Below the pieces are notes generated by a model. That model did no database searches. It was not told the DNA's origin and saw only the letters and a list, made by a program, of their open reading frames with translations. The position numbers were made by a program, and so were the translations under genes. Positions 31,112 to 44,616 of a stretch of 64,000 nucleotides of DNA are shown piece after piece (the first letter of the stretch is position 1; each line of letters opens with the position of its first letter). The stretch comes from Isoetes taiwanensis (taxonomy: Eukaryota > Streptophyta > Lycopodiopsida > Isoetales > Isoetaceae), in NCBI GenBank assembly GCA_021234155.1, contig JAJEKV010000058.1, forward strand, positions 5,464,600-5,528,599, written 5' to 3'.

Positions 31112-31804
31112 ATGGCTGTATCCAGGACTACTGCAGTGGTTGGCTCCGTTGCCGGATCTTTTGTCCTGTCATATATCTTTTGGGATCTTACACGAAATCG
31201 CAAGATATTTGGAGGTACTTATGTTTTGATTAGTTAGGGTTGCTCCTATTCTCCAGATTTTCCTTTAGGGTTTGTACACAATGCTTTCTTGTTTCTAGAT
31301 TTGAGACAACAGATAAGAATGAAAGTTAAACCGGTAGATACCTTCGTAGTATTAAGCTTGAATTATCAAAAATTTCAAGTGCTTTGGTGAATGTTTACTT
31401 TGTTTTTTGCTTATGTATATAGATAGGATGCATTACATTTGACAATGTAGATGATAAGCAGCGTTAAATGTAACTGTAATGTCTTTGAAAGCCCGAATTA
31501 TATGAGAAACTGTACCTGCATCAATAAGTATTTAGTCTGTGTTAGTCAGTGCTTATATTTGATTCTACATCAGACTTTGGTAGATGAATTCTCAAGCAGC
31601 CTGAATGAGGATCGATATCACATATTATAAGCAGTTTGCTTACTTTCGAATGTTTCTACAGGTGAAGTGCCAAAAACCCTATCTAAGGAATGGAGGCAGG
31701 AGACTGAGAGGATGTTTGATGAGGGTTGGCCAAGAGAAGCATCTGATATTCCTGTTGTAATGAATCCAATCAGGAGACAAAATTATCGCAAGGTTGAATC
31801 TTGA
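31112..31804 (+). CDS. Small single-membrane-span protein, two exons (81 aa)
   Basis: Exon 1 (31112-31214) starts MAVSRTTAVVGSVAGSFVLS and continues YIFWDLTRNRKIFGG. The intron is 31215-31661 (gtactt...ctacag, phase 1). Exon 2 (31662-31804) encodes EVPKTLSKEWRQETERMFDE, GWPREASDIPVVMNPIRRQN and YRKVES with TGA at 31802-31804. The first 25 residues are a hydrophobic segment fit to span a membrane, followed by a basic patch (TRNRK). The design resembles small plant mitochondrial or organelle membrane proteins with a VVMNPI(S/R)RQN-type end, but I cannot name it. The frame and both splice sites are intact. It is the best candidate for a true host gene in the window. Confidence 0.7.
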
Positions 31805-33866
31805 GTCTGGAGTCCTAGAGATAGATGCAGGTTCAATATGTTCAAACTCTTGCCCAGCAAAAATACCTTTCTGCATATGATTCTTCTTGTTGTGTGAATA
31901 ATGGCTTTGAAAGTGGTACTTCAAATGTTGGAAGACCAGACTAATTGTCATACTTGTTTCTTTAAAAGATAAAGACTTTGGGTTCAGTTTATTTTTGAGG
32001 GTGAGTTTGTATCTTGTGAAATTATTTGCGTCAATATTATGACTGATCACGTTATCTTGGTAATTGTTCTCTTGATGGATCCAAAGCTTGTAATCTTGAA
32101 GCTGGATGTCATTGGTGGAATTTCTTTGACTTGTAAAAAAAACATTATCTGAAAAATCGAAGAACTTATTTCCTGAAAAATTGGAAGTCAATGGCGAAAA
32201 GATGTCTGAATGCTCATGATTTAAATTATCTAGTGGATCGCCTTGAGCAGCAGTTTGAAGAAGCCCAAAGTCTTAGGGCTTTTTCGTCTTCGAGCAGATG
32301 GAGTTATTTGCTAGTCAGCATTCAGATATAAGTTTTGGAAAGCTTCTTGACGGCTTCTCCAAAACTTGGATGGAGCATATTTGTTATATCCACATGACAA
32401 TCTCAAAAGGTTGCCGGTACTCCTGATAATCGCTCCAAGACAAGTTTTATTTTTGTTTTGCACCTGTTAATACTCGTGATGTGCAATTCATGGGGACATT
32501 ACAGGCATTTGCATCTGCATACAGCAGAAATATACCTGTGCATCTATGGGGTGCCCTCTCAAATTCCCTACAAAAGCTTAATAAGGTGTCCCTAAATAGT
32601 TGTTTGTGTTTACAAAAGCTCTCAATAAAGTGTCCCTAAACAGTTGTTTGTGTTTACAAAAGCGCAATAAAGATACTAAACGGAAGAAGATTCTATAAGC
32701 TTGAGGATATTAAGATTTTTATCACGTATTATGTTTTTGATTCACCTAGATTTGGACAATACTTCTACATAACAATGTTTATTTCTTATCATTGATTATT
32801 ATTTCTTCTTTATGGATTTTTGTTTCTACGTTGCATGCGAGCTATTGATTGTTGGAATATTCCTCCTAATGTGTGACATCCATGGCTCTCAACATTTTCC
32901 CAAAAAAGAACATGTCATTTCCTAAGGTCTCGATTGAACATATAGTCCGAAAACAATATTTTCCAAATAAACATATAGTTTTCACAAAACCATGGTCTCA
33001 GCACTATCCAAGTTCAAACTTTTATCTGTGCGAACCTGCATTCTTTCTTCTCCTTGTGAGCCAAAATTCATGCACTGCTTATTCCCATCCTCCCTCTCCA
33101 TATGAAACCTCCCCTCCCCGCTGGTTAAAACCTCATCAATTTTTGTGCTTTTACCCCCCATGTTAGAGTAGCAGTCCCAACCCCAGAGCCACATCTCATG
33201 CATTCTCCCTGCTTGTTGCTCCCAGGTGTACGCCCCTGGGCATCTAAACTATGACACAACTGCTTCCCATATCTTTCTCTACAAACCCTACAGCAGGAAT
33301 TCTCAAGCAGGACCCTTGGCAATGGCATTTCATAGATTTAGAACTTCAAGTGAGTTGCCCCTCGCAGATGCATTCTTCTGACTCAACTCTCAAAACCAAC
33401 ATTAAACCACGTCATGCAGACAGAAGCAATAAAAAATTACATCACAAAAAGGCACTTACCAGACTGCACCATCCCCCCAGGCACTCCCAATCTGCTAGGC
33501 TTCTAGACCGACAGAACCGGCTTGCATGCATTGACCACAAAACCAGAAACCTCAAGCCAAAAAAAGCATGTTGACCACTAACTGCCAATAAGCTCCTCAA
33601 ACTTGCAAAAACATACGAATTTCTATGCAATACACCACAAAAATCTTGGCCAAACCATGTCAGAAAACCCCTCCACAAATACAAAATGAAATATTGCAGG
33701 TTTATAGATCGTAAACTTACAACTTGAAAGTGACCGTTAACATGCCACGATAGTCTCAATATAAATAATCAACCTGAATAAACTATGAATAAACTAAACG
33801 GGAAATTATCAAAATGCCCTAAAGCATGATTTCATTATTTAAAAAAAAATATCACATTTCTAAGAA
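31805..33866. other. Downstream of the small gene: no further gene seen
   Basis: AT-rich sequence. The first few hundred bases are probably the 3' untranslated region. A short tandem duplication containing ggtgtccctaaatagttgtt lies at about 32590-32660 (two copies, some 60 bp apart). ORFs here are short and unlike known proteins. Confidence 0.5.
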
Positions 33867-33870
33867 GTTA

Positions 33871-35135
33871 GAATAGAATAGAATAGAATAGAATAGATTT
33901 TTTAGCGTCCACGGAGACCGATTGGCCTATGGGACCCAAACAAAAAGAGAGCAGCAAGCGTATTACTGACAGGATTAAAAAACCCCCGCCCCGAAGGGTT
34001 TTCGAGGGAAAAACCTTAACAGTAATAAGTATGCTGGCACGCTTTACAATTGTATAGGACAGTTCAATACCGTCCTGGAGGACACAACTGAGTCCGCATC
34101 CCTAACCTCCTGGAGGTATGACCCCAACAAACCCACTGACGCCGTATTCAATAACTCATGCAACGGTTGGCCAGGCACTAGTAATCGAATATACCGCTCT
34201 CGAATATGGGCAAACGCTAGGCAGATCTGGAGGGCATGATGGCGCCCGGCAAAGCCTTTGCTCCCGTGCTTCCCGAGCCCAACGTCCTGTCTCAATGCGG
34301 AGGCGATGTGCACCCGTGCGAATGGAAGCTATAAGTTTGCGCTTCTTCATGGGCAACTGAGTGTACAAGTACTGGTGTGGGCCTGTCATGAGCCGAGGAC
34401 TGACTTGCTGCTGATAGTGTGCCAGCTTAACGTGCGTCAGAGCATCTGCATCCCAGAGCTTGCAAAGGAAAGTAGCATCTAGGTACAGCTTAAGTGCCTT
34501 GTGATCTTTCTTTGTCCTTACATGTACGCATCTGTTTGCCTGTACACCCCATCGTGAGAACCATTGAGCTTGCCTGTCCTTCCAGCAAGCTTTCAGGCGT
34601 TAGGGACCCATTGCCATGGCCAAAGCAAGGTTGGGCAAACGTGTATCACCCAGCGACCACCTTCTGAAAGTAAATGATATGGCATTCCAATGCAGCCCGT
34701 TGAAGGGGTAGAAAACCTGTCTCCTGGAGTAGGATCTGGTATGAAACTATGGACTTTACCCCAAGGGCTCGTATCAAGAAGGCTTTCTGCACCTGCTCGA
34801 GGTCATTCCAGTGTTGAGGGATATCATGGGATCCCACATTTCTGCCCCATACAAGAGGACCGGCTCGACCAAGGCCCGAAACAAGTGTGACTGGTGGCCC
34901 CAGGCATACAACTCTGCCTTGTGGCTGTTGTTCTGCATGGCGTATAGTGCTTTCCAACCCGCCGTGACCCGCAACCTGATGGCAGCATCCCAATGGGTGG
35001 TAGTAGAGAACTCGATCCCCAAGTACTTGTAGGTCGGAGCCACCTTCAAATCTTGTCCCTGGAGCATAGCTAAAACACTCGAGCTCGGGAAGTTTCATCG
35101 CAATCAGTTGCTTCCTTGGCAGGTATAGATCCCCA
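33871..35135 (-). mobile_element. 5'-truncated LINE with (GAATA)n tail
   Basis: On the minus strand the fragment encodes the end of reverse transcriptase and the C-terminal part of ORF2: PTYKYLGIEFSTTTHWDAAI, GWKALYAMQNNSHKAELYAW and HLFRALVEPVLLYGAEMW (35040-34780), then RKLIASIRTGAHRLRIETGR (about 34350-34260). Frames are broken many times. Its 3' UTR reads cccataggccaatcggtctc and its tail is the pentamer repeat at 33871-33896 (tattc on the minus strand). The same family recurs at 42031, 43330, 58144 and 63535. Confidence 0.8.
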
Positions 35136-38131
35136 CAGTAATGGTAAATCATATCTTGTTGGTTTTCTCTGAATCAACCAACTCTAATCTATTGTCTTCA
35201 CATATTGGTATCCACTCCACTTCTTATCCCAAAAATTGATATATCGTTGTGCATAAGGGAGTACCCTCTTTTTGCAACAAAGTCCCATCAAGAGACTAGC
35301 ACCTCCTCGTAGTGAGGCTAGTTTAGATCTTATTTGGGATCCTCTTTGGCATAGGCCATCCATGAAGGATAAGAGTCGGCTGGTCTCACCAGCAAGAACA
35401 TACCTTTCTTGACACCTAATAAGGATGAAATATTTCAACTCTGTTTTGTGGTTGGCCAGAGGGAGGGTATTTTCTGCCCGCAAGAACTTTATCATCCACA
35501 CAAAATAAAGCAAACCAGTAGTCAATAACCTCATTCATGTACATATTGAACATTCTAGCTAGCCCTTAAAATAATTGCACAATGCATCATGTATTTGGCA
35601 ATAGACAATCTCAAAGCGGCTCGTTTCGTGGTTGAATAACTTTTTTGGGATCATAGGGAAGCCTCTATCATTTTTTTCTAACATTTCGATTTTATTTTCT
35701 GGCAACCATTATCAATGTCCTGACCTCATCTTGTAATACATGAGTTGCAATCCATCCTTCATGCAAAAATTGAACAAGAAAGGCTCTAAATAACAAATTA
35801 AATGTGACTTATCTGGAATGTATGTATCCTTTTACAAAGGATGTTCAGTAACAAGATATAAAGTAGGTGCCTTGGAGCTGCACTTCAGAACAACTGCATT
35901 AGCTCGGGGCTGATTAATGCATCTATAGGGTGGAGTAATTTCCAAATCGAGCATCATCGATATCATCATGTGTATGTCTAACCATCAAGAACAAGTTGTA
36001 CTTTCTCGAATATGCCTAGCCAAACAAATACAAAAGATATGAAAACAAGTATCTATTCTTATTCTGACCAGAGAGATTGTCTAACTGCAAATAAAGCCTC
36101 CTTAGTAGTTAGGTCGAATCGGTTGCTTTGGTGGTGCTCCGAAATAATTATGCATATATGCCATTGACCAATTTAATTCTTAAAACCCTGAATTCTGCAA
36201 GAGTTGATCCCCACGAACATTTGGGGCAAACTTCTCTCAAGTGGCCCCAGCTGCCTTCAGATGCATGTTTCATATTCTTTCGTACATGGTTTAGAGAGCC
36301 AACATGAAAGTGCGAGACATCAAGCTAAAGATCGATGGAAAATGACCCAAAGCTCCAATGCCATGGCCATGCATGACCAATGCACCAACATGTACATTCA
36401 AGCATTCTTCTCTCCACACAAATTTTGCCAATTTCTCTAGTCAAGGCACCATGGTTTTGTTCTGGTCCATCTTATCATGAAGGATGGTAAGAGCTTCCTC
36501 TAGAGCATGATGGAACAGTGCCTTCCAAAATCAGTAAAGGCTTCTCTATAAAGTCTGAGCACTCACATGTGCTTTTCTTTCGACTTGCAAAACTCTTCCC
36601 TCCCTTGGATCTCTAGTCTTCACTAACTTTTCCTTTATAATAATGCAAGTATTGCTCCTTGAAAATGCTATTCTTTTAGCAAAAAGATGATGTTCTTTTC
36701 ATCCATTGAGGAATGAAAATAGAGATATGTGCTTCTCGATCATCTCTGATACCATATTGTCTATCTCTTGATGTATATCCTTCTTAGTTTAAATGGAAGG
36801 CAGTACTTTCTCTAACACCATTAGATTTTATTCATGTGGCATGGTCTCTGAATTCTCATTTATATACATAGATGGCCAATGTATGGGATTTTGTTTTCTC
36901 ACTATTATCAAGTTCAACTACTTTATGACCAAACAAAAAAAGCTTACTCCTTTTGTAAAATATAGACATTGGCATGTCATATGCCATGTGCTATGCTATT
37001 ATGCTCACCTGCTTGTTGTTTAGCATTAGTTATTATTTCTAGCATGTTATAGGTAAACGTGATCCTTTGTGAAGATTTCAGTAGAAAGTTTTCTGCTTTG
37101 TAATCTCACTAACAGAAAGGCTTGCAAACATCTCCTTAACCAACATAATGAAGACCTAAAGTCTATAGTAGTCTTTGTTTGTGGTTTTTAATGAGCATTT
37201 GTGTTGCCTCTTAGTTTCTTTTGTTTTGCATCTCAGGTTCTTTTCTATGGTCTTTTTATTAACTTTCCCACCTCTAAATTCATAAAATAAAGTTCAACCT
37301 CCAAGTCCTTCTCTTTAAATGTCTTTATATGCTTTAGGATTGGAACATCATCAACTAGCACTAGACTTATTTGCCTTGTGGCATTTTGGCACAAGCAATA
37401 CATCTTATGGCTTGGCGCACACACTGACCCCAAGTTTTGGTCCACTGTGCAAAACTCTAGTTTTTATAGGTCCACATGTACTTTATTTAGAGATCACAAA
37501 AAAACCTATATGTAGATCTGTGGGGTTGTGGTTGTACTGATTGATGATGTTATTTTTTAAGTGGACAAGGAATGTCTATAGTTGTTTTTGTAAGGAGCTG
37601 TATTTTTTGTTTTTTAGGAGATGGGGCTTTTTAATGAGGTATGTTTTTTGTTGAGAGAACTGTGGTTTTTGCTTTTTGAAGTGGTGGTGTTTTTAAGGTG
37701 GTGTAGTTTTCGGAGGTGTGGTTTATCTAAACATATATAAAGATTATAGGAAGATTCTATTCTTTTATTCTTGCTTCATTAAAAGACACTTGGCAATCGC
37801 TTGAGAATGCGATTCCGTTTCTAACCTTGCGTGGCTAAATCTGGTGATACATACCTTGGGATTTGAATTTTGCTTGCCTTCCAAGGCAAGTAGGGTTTTA
37901 CATTTCTCCTCGTTTAAATTCCAGCTTGCTGCCGCTGTTGCCATGCCGTGAAAGTCTTGACATTGCTGCCGCTGTTGCCATGCCGCTGTTGCTATCAAAG
38001 ATAGTTTTTTGAAATGGATAGAAAAATATCCGATTCTAATTTGCTGGGGCTCTTGCTGCATTCTCGTGCTTGAGCATCTGCAGAACTTCTAACATCTGTC
38101 ATAACTTCTAACGTCTGAGGCGAAAACGCCA
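35136..38131. other. No gene recognised
   Basis: AT-rich DNA with short ORFs only. The ORF at 35184-35534 (minus) has no recognisable domain. Around 37545-37730 the sequence is G/T-rich with ggtgtggtttt-like words. A 22-bp word, gctgccgctgttgccatgcc plus two bases, occurs twice (about 37925 and 37968). Confidence 0.5.
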
Positions 38132-38330
38132 CAGTGCTTGCAGGCCAAAATGGCGATCTGACGACAGTGCAATTCGGGACGGTTTCGGTGGGCGATCTGA
38201 TCCTCACGGAAGAACAGGCTGAAAACTCTACGCAGATCCGATGCCTCAAGATCATGGTCCTCAACGCCGACACCAGATTTGATCTGTATCAACATGGCAA
38301 GTACGGCATGCCCTTTCTCTGTGCAAAACC
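38132..38330 (+). CDS. Possible orphan exon, function unknown
   Basis: A frame with protein-like composition reads LAGQNGDLTTVQFGTVSVGD, LILTEEQAENSTQIRCLKIM, VLNADTRFDLYQHGKYGMPF and LCAKP. It is followed at 38331 by gtaagc, a good splice donor. GC content is higher than in the surroundings. No start codon, acceptor or partner exon could be fixed, and I do not recognise the family. It may be a remnant of a host gene or an exon of a gene with distant exons. Confidence 0.3.
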
Positions 38331-39697
<1,367 letters not shown>

Positions 39698-39748
39698 GAA
39701 ATGAAATGAAATGAAATATATAGATAATACGTCTGCAGACCACCAGGT

Positions 39749-40437
39749 CTATGAGACGTTCAAAACCGTACATTCAACATTATAAAAAATATCCTCTAAT
39801 GCATCTTCAGAAAGAAACGCATCAGAGCTCTCCCCCTCATCTCCCCCATTTCCATCTCCATCAATAACCTTTAGCACATTATTCCTGTGTTCCATCAATT
39901 CAATTATAAAATGACCTATGATGCTTCCCGAGAGACTAAAAAATGCAACCAAATCATTACAATTAATTTGGTATCTATGACGAAGATCTGCATACTGTGG
40001 GTAGCGCAAGAGAACATGCGCTTCATCTTCAACTTCTCCCATAACACACAGCCTACATATCCTAAGCTCATGAGGTGTGTTGCTCCATCTGCCCACTTCT
40101 ACTCCCAGTCTGTGTGAGCTGAGCCTTAGTCTACTAATTGCATGCCTACACTTCACTGATACCCCTTCACTTAAATATCCTGGATGTTGAAGAGAAGGAT
40201 TAATGAACTGTTTATAATATGTTTTCTTCACTTCTGGGACACACCACGATCTCATAATCACATGCTCCTGTACCCAAGCCCTAATATCACCACACTGGTT
40301 ATGTAAATCATTACATTCCAATCCCCATTTTTTCATCCAAACCTGAACACCCAAGTACCATCCTTTGAACCTCGTTGCATCCATGGCAATTCTAGGCAAG
40401 CTTTCTTCGTGCATATCCATTTGCACTTTGCAAACAT
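39749..40437 (-). pseudogene. LINE ORF2 C-terminal region with Cys/His motif
   Basis: Starts MQMDMHEESLPRIAMDATRF and contains RHAISRLRLSSHRLGVEVGR, then ELRICRLCVMGEVEDEAHVL with the CX2C...H arrangement usual at the end of many LINE ORF2 proteins. It ends VLNVS at 39749. It is separated from the RT part by a stop at about 40440 only, so it is the same protein broken once. Confidence 0.8.
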
Positions 40438-40439
40438 AT

Positions 40440-41598
40440 TCAAGTGTTCTGCATCATACCACATTCTACTAGCATCATATCATAAGGAGTTTGTGCCTTA
40501 ACCCCTAACTCTGTTCTAAAAAATTTCTTCTGAACCTTTTCAACTTTTTTCCAGGTGTCCTCTGCTAACCCAGGTGCCCACATCTCACAACCATAAAGTA
40601 AAACAGTTTGAACAAGCACTTTATATAGCATTTTCTTTAACTCAAAATTCCAAATATCAGCGTTTGCACTTCTGCGTTGCATACTGTATAAAGCCTTCAG
40701 CCCACCACTTACCCTTTGGTCTACAGCCTGATTCCAACTTGGAGTTTTATCCACTTGAATCCCCAAATATTTATATGAATCCACAATATCCACCTGTTCT
40801 CCTTTGTATAAAAATTTAAGATGCCCAACCTTAAGTGCCCCAAAGACAATCAATTTAGTTTTAGTCAAATTCACCTTCATGCCCTTATTGTCACAAAAAA
40901 AAGACAAGGCATCTAAATGCTTCTGCATGCCTGCCACCGACCTGGATAGAATAACTATATCATCTGCATACAACAACATGCGCAACGTATAACATCCCAT
41001 GACCATACCGTCTCCTCCAAACTGTTCCACCCAATCTTCAAGCTGGTCTATAAATAGTCCAAACAAAGTAGGGGACATAGGGCAGCCCTGTTTAACCCCC
41101 ATATTACTGCTTACCTCATCTGAACCTACACCACAAAAAGGAAATGAAAGATGTACCAATACCTTTTCATATAACATCTTGACAGCATTTCTCAGCTCTT
41201 CAGGTATCCCAAGCATCTCCATCCGCTCCCAAAGATTCCCCCTGTGTACAGTATCAAATGCTTTTGTAAAATCCACAAAAAGTGCATATAATGGTTTTCT
41301 AGTTCCTATGACTGAGTCTATCAAGGCACGCAAAGTGATTAAATGATCTGTCGTTGATCTTTTAGGCCTGAAACCTGCTTGCCCCATTGCTCTAACATTG
41401 TTCTCTTCAGCCCATCCACTAATCTTTCTATTTACCATGGTGGCATATAATTTGGCATATAGATTGCTAATCATTATCATTCTGTAATTGTTTGGATCTT
41501 TCTCATCCCCTAATTTATGCAAAGGAATAACTTTGTTCACTTGCCAACTGTGCGGAAAGCCCTCTCTCAAGACTGCATTCATTAATTTCCACATAATC
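40440..41598 (-). pseudogene. LINE reverse transcriptase (ORF2 fragment)
   Basis: The open frame of about 385 codons reads HEIMWKLMNAVLREGFPHSW, VIPLHKLGDEKDPNNYRMIM, GQAGFRPKRSTTDHLITLRA, LFVDFTKAFDTVHRGNLWER, MGVKQGCPMSPTLFGLFIDQ and catalytic LLYADDIVIL, then NLTKTKLIVFGALKV, YKYLGIQVDKTPSW and TVLLYGCEMWAPGL. All RT core motifs including the YADD box are intact. The N-terminal endonuclease is lost by 5' truncation. The reading frame happens to continue into the GA/GT repeat, which gives a false Ser-Leu repeat at the N-terminus. Confidence 0.9.
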
Positions 41599-41609
41599 TC
41601 ATGAGTTTT

Positions 41610-41769
<160 letters not shown>

Positions 41770-42030
41770 TTGGCATTTTGCCTCAAATCTACTTTTTGAG
41801 CATATGTACATGATCTAAGGTCCTATCTAGACATATAAGAGTTGAAACCGCATAAAAAAACTTTATAGAAATCAAGATATAAAGCATTGTTTGCTGGTTT
41901 TCTCTTACAGTTTGACAAAAAGATTTAAAAAGATTTATCTACTTTGAACACGTATTTCTCCATCGTCCAAGCCAAGTGTTGCTATTAATTTCTAGTTAGT
42001 CTCTTTTAGATGTTGCATAATCGGCCGTGT

Positions 42031-43010
42031 AATAAGATAAGATAAGATAGGTCTTTTAATGTTTACGGGAACCCGATAGGGTTATGGGATCAGAACGGAA
42101 AAAGAGGGCATGAGCCCCAAAACTCGGGGGATGTGCCCCATAACAAATAAGAGCAAACAGAGAGGGTACATGGCTATACAACAGCTGCCCCCATGGGTCG
42201 GATGGTTACTGCTCCCAAATGATGGCCTGACCTCCCCTATAAATGGCCCACTTCAGCTGTAAGCGAACCTCGCACATGTGACATAATTCTTCTTTCCGTC
42301 TGCAGAGCTGTGCTGGGGTCAGGTCTTCCTGGACGGAGAAGGAGGTTCCTTTCAAATGGTTGCCATGCCGCAGGATGTGCAACCGGAAAGAGCATCCTGA
42401 AAACAGACCAAGAGGTGATGAGGAGGGTCGAGCCACACTGCTCCGACTCGCTGGGCTGAGATAATACCCTGTGCCTGGATATGCATCATCTGGGTAAAAA
42501 AAAAATGTACTGCCTCATCTGTAGCAAGAGAGTCACCTGCCTCTGCAATACCTACGATACGTAGGTTCAGGGCCAGTGTGTGCTCTGTGGCCCTTGTTGG
42601 CTCATAGGCCGGGACCTCAATTTGTGCAGTGTGTAATGAATCCTTAGGGGAAGTATACGTGGATCCTTGTACTCTGGCAACATCCTCGGGCATAGCATCC
42701 ACATGCTCAGGCGCAGGCACTGTGCTAGATACCGACAGGGCACTACTATGATCTACAGCTGTGGCCCGCAGACTATAGCAATAACTCTAGAAGCTGCACC
42801 CAGCTTTGTAAAGGCAACTGAGCAGATGTCGCTGTGATAGTGATAGTGGAGCAAACTGTCTATGTCCTGGCCAAGATATCTAGAGGCAGACAATGCATCT
42901 GAGCAGCAAGTCTATCTAGGGCGGCATCCTGAGCCACATCAGGAGCTAACTGCCGATTCGACCGGGTCAGGATAGGGCGCTAGGGCCCAAAGAAAGGGGC
43001 AGCCATAAGA
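42031..43010 (-). mobile_element. LINE fragment with ORF1 joined directly to 3' UTR, (GATAA)n tail
   Basis: Tail aataagataagataagatag at 42031-42050, then on the minus strand a 3' UTR with cataaccctatcgggttccc. The ORF1 remnants are LALNLRIVGIAEAGDSLATD (RRM-like) and HLKGTSFSVQEDLTPAQLCR, KKEELCHMCEVRLQLKWAIY-like sequence (C-terminal domain). These match the ORF1 of the plus-strand LINE at 43340. ORF2 is absent between ORF1 and the tail, so the copy is an internally deleted, non-autonomous form. Confidence 0.65.
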
Positions 43011-43119
43011 TATGGTTTAGTTGAAGGATCATAAGGTTCGTTTAAGAAAAAGCTAAAATGCTTGGTTACTTGCTTAGTCTACAACCCTAGTGTTTTAATT
43101 TAATATGGAAAACGTGAGA

Positions 43120-43195
43120 ACCATATGGCCATGGCCAAAATGGTAAGGGGTGTGCATGCAGTGCTTCCAAACCATTTTGGCCATGGCCATATGGC
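43120..43195. repeat. Perfect inverted repeat, about 24-bp arms
   Basis: The arm at 43120-43144 is repeated as its reverse complement at 43171-43195 with a loop of about 26 nt. Each arm itself contains the palindrome ggccatggcc. It lies between two LINE fragments whose 5' ends face each other. Confidence 0.9.
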
Positions 43196-43339
43196 CCAAA
43201 TATAGCAGGACCCATAGGGAATGATACCCCCGCAAACAATAATGGAATATGTTATCACATGTCAAAAATTAAAGTTAAAAATTGATAGATGTAATGTCAT
43301 GATGAATGGCTTAGATTTTGGCTAAGATGGACAATCGAG

Positions 43340-44428
43340 ATTGAGGGGAATCTGCATGCGCTAAAGAAGCGGGCACGTAATGCCGAGGGCTCCTCCCCCT
43401 CGGAATACATCACACAGACAGAGGCAATACATGTCCTGGAGGAAAAGTTGAACGCCATTCAGGACAAGCTGGCAGGTGTGGAGATGCAAAGGGATACTAG
43501 CCGGCAGCTATTCTCAAGAAACAGTTGGCGAAAGAGAAAGAACGTATCTCGACGCTGGAAGAGCGCATCAGGCCACTGGAAGACCGCTTTGGCCTCGCTG
43601 ACTTTGAGCGCAGACAAGCACGTGACACTGTTGCCCAGCTAAGAAGTGAAGTGACAGCGATGTCCCGCACTCTCAGCGATGCAACCCGACGTCTAGAGCA
43701 GCTCCAACGGCAAATGTCAGAGGATGTGGTACAACTGCAAAATGAGCTCAGACAGGCAGTGGCGCAGGTTGCACAGTTGGTTGCCCTAGACGGCCGGTTG
43801 GCAGATCGGGAGGCTACAATGTCTCGGATGAAGGGGAGGTTGGACACCTTGGAAAAGAGACAGCCTGAAAGTCAGGAGGCAGTGCCCAGGCTTTCGGCCC
43901 TTGAGAAGAGGATGGCCGAGTTCCAGCGGGAGATGTATGATCTGCGCATGCAAATGAAGCAGACAAGTACCATTACAGGGGCAAAACCATCACCATGTCC
44001 AATACCTGAGGCAGAGGTTGCACAGGGAATTAGACGGGTCCTTCGCGAGGAGAAGGACCGCCAGTCTCGTCGACTGAACATTGTCGTTCGCGGCTTGCCT
44101 GAAGAATAGGGGGAAGATCTCCCAGCTAAGCTCCATGCACTTGACAGTAAGAAACCCGACCAGAGTCGGAGGGCCAAGCATGAGACCCCGACTAGTTAAA
44201 CTCACAGTGCTCGACCAAGCGTCGAAGACGTTGATGCTGCAGAGCGCTCATCGCTTGAAGGGGACATCGATGTACTTAGACACGGATCTGACCCCGGCTC
44301 AGCAGAAGGAGAGGCAGGATGAGTTCGCAAAGATTAAACAGGTCAGGCAGGCAGGGGGATCGGCAGGCCTGGTGAAGGGCAAGATGAAGGTATTTGTGCC
44401 TCCACGGCCAACAGTGGCAGAAGGGTGA
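43340..44428 (+). pseudogene. LINE ORF1: coiled-coil, RRM and C-terminal domain
   Basis: EGNLHALKKRARNAEGSS and HVLEEKLNAIQDKLAGVE lead (after a shift near 43510) into a long coiled coil: AKEKERISTLEERIRPLEDR, DATRRLEQLQRQMSEDVVQL, DTLEKRQPESQEAVPRLSAL. RRLNIVVRGLPEE (44069-44107) is the first strand of an RRM. After a shift, RPRLVKLTVLDQASKTLMLQ and AHRLKGTSMYLDTDLTPAQQ form the C-terminal domain. This is the ORF1p plan best known from animal L1 elements, a trimeric RNA-binding chaperone. The DUF4283/zinc-knuckle form seen at 7027-8622 is the usual one in plant L1. Confidence 0.75.
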
Positions 44429-44616
44429 CCAGGGGACCAAGCCTTTCTGGACCCCCACTTCCAGAATGACGGATCACACACAGCAGCCAGGTCCAAGTAC
44501 CCAGGCACCACCCACAGCAGCAGAGCCGGACATGAGAGCCCCAGCACCTGCCAATGGCCCAACTCCTGCAGCCTCCATGGGGACTGGGACAGGGCAGTCA
44601 CCACAGACAGCATAGG

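Noticed and set aside
35184-35534. Minus-strand ORF of 116 codons
   Set aside because: No domain, no splice context and no similarity to the LINE or gypsy proteins around it.
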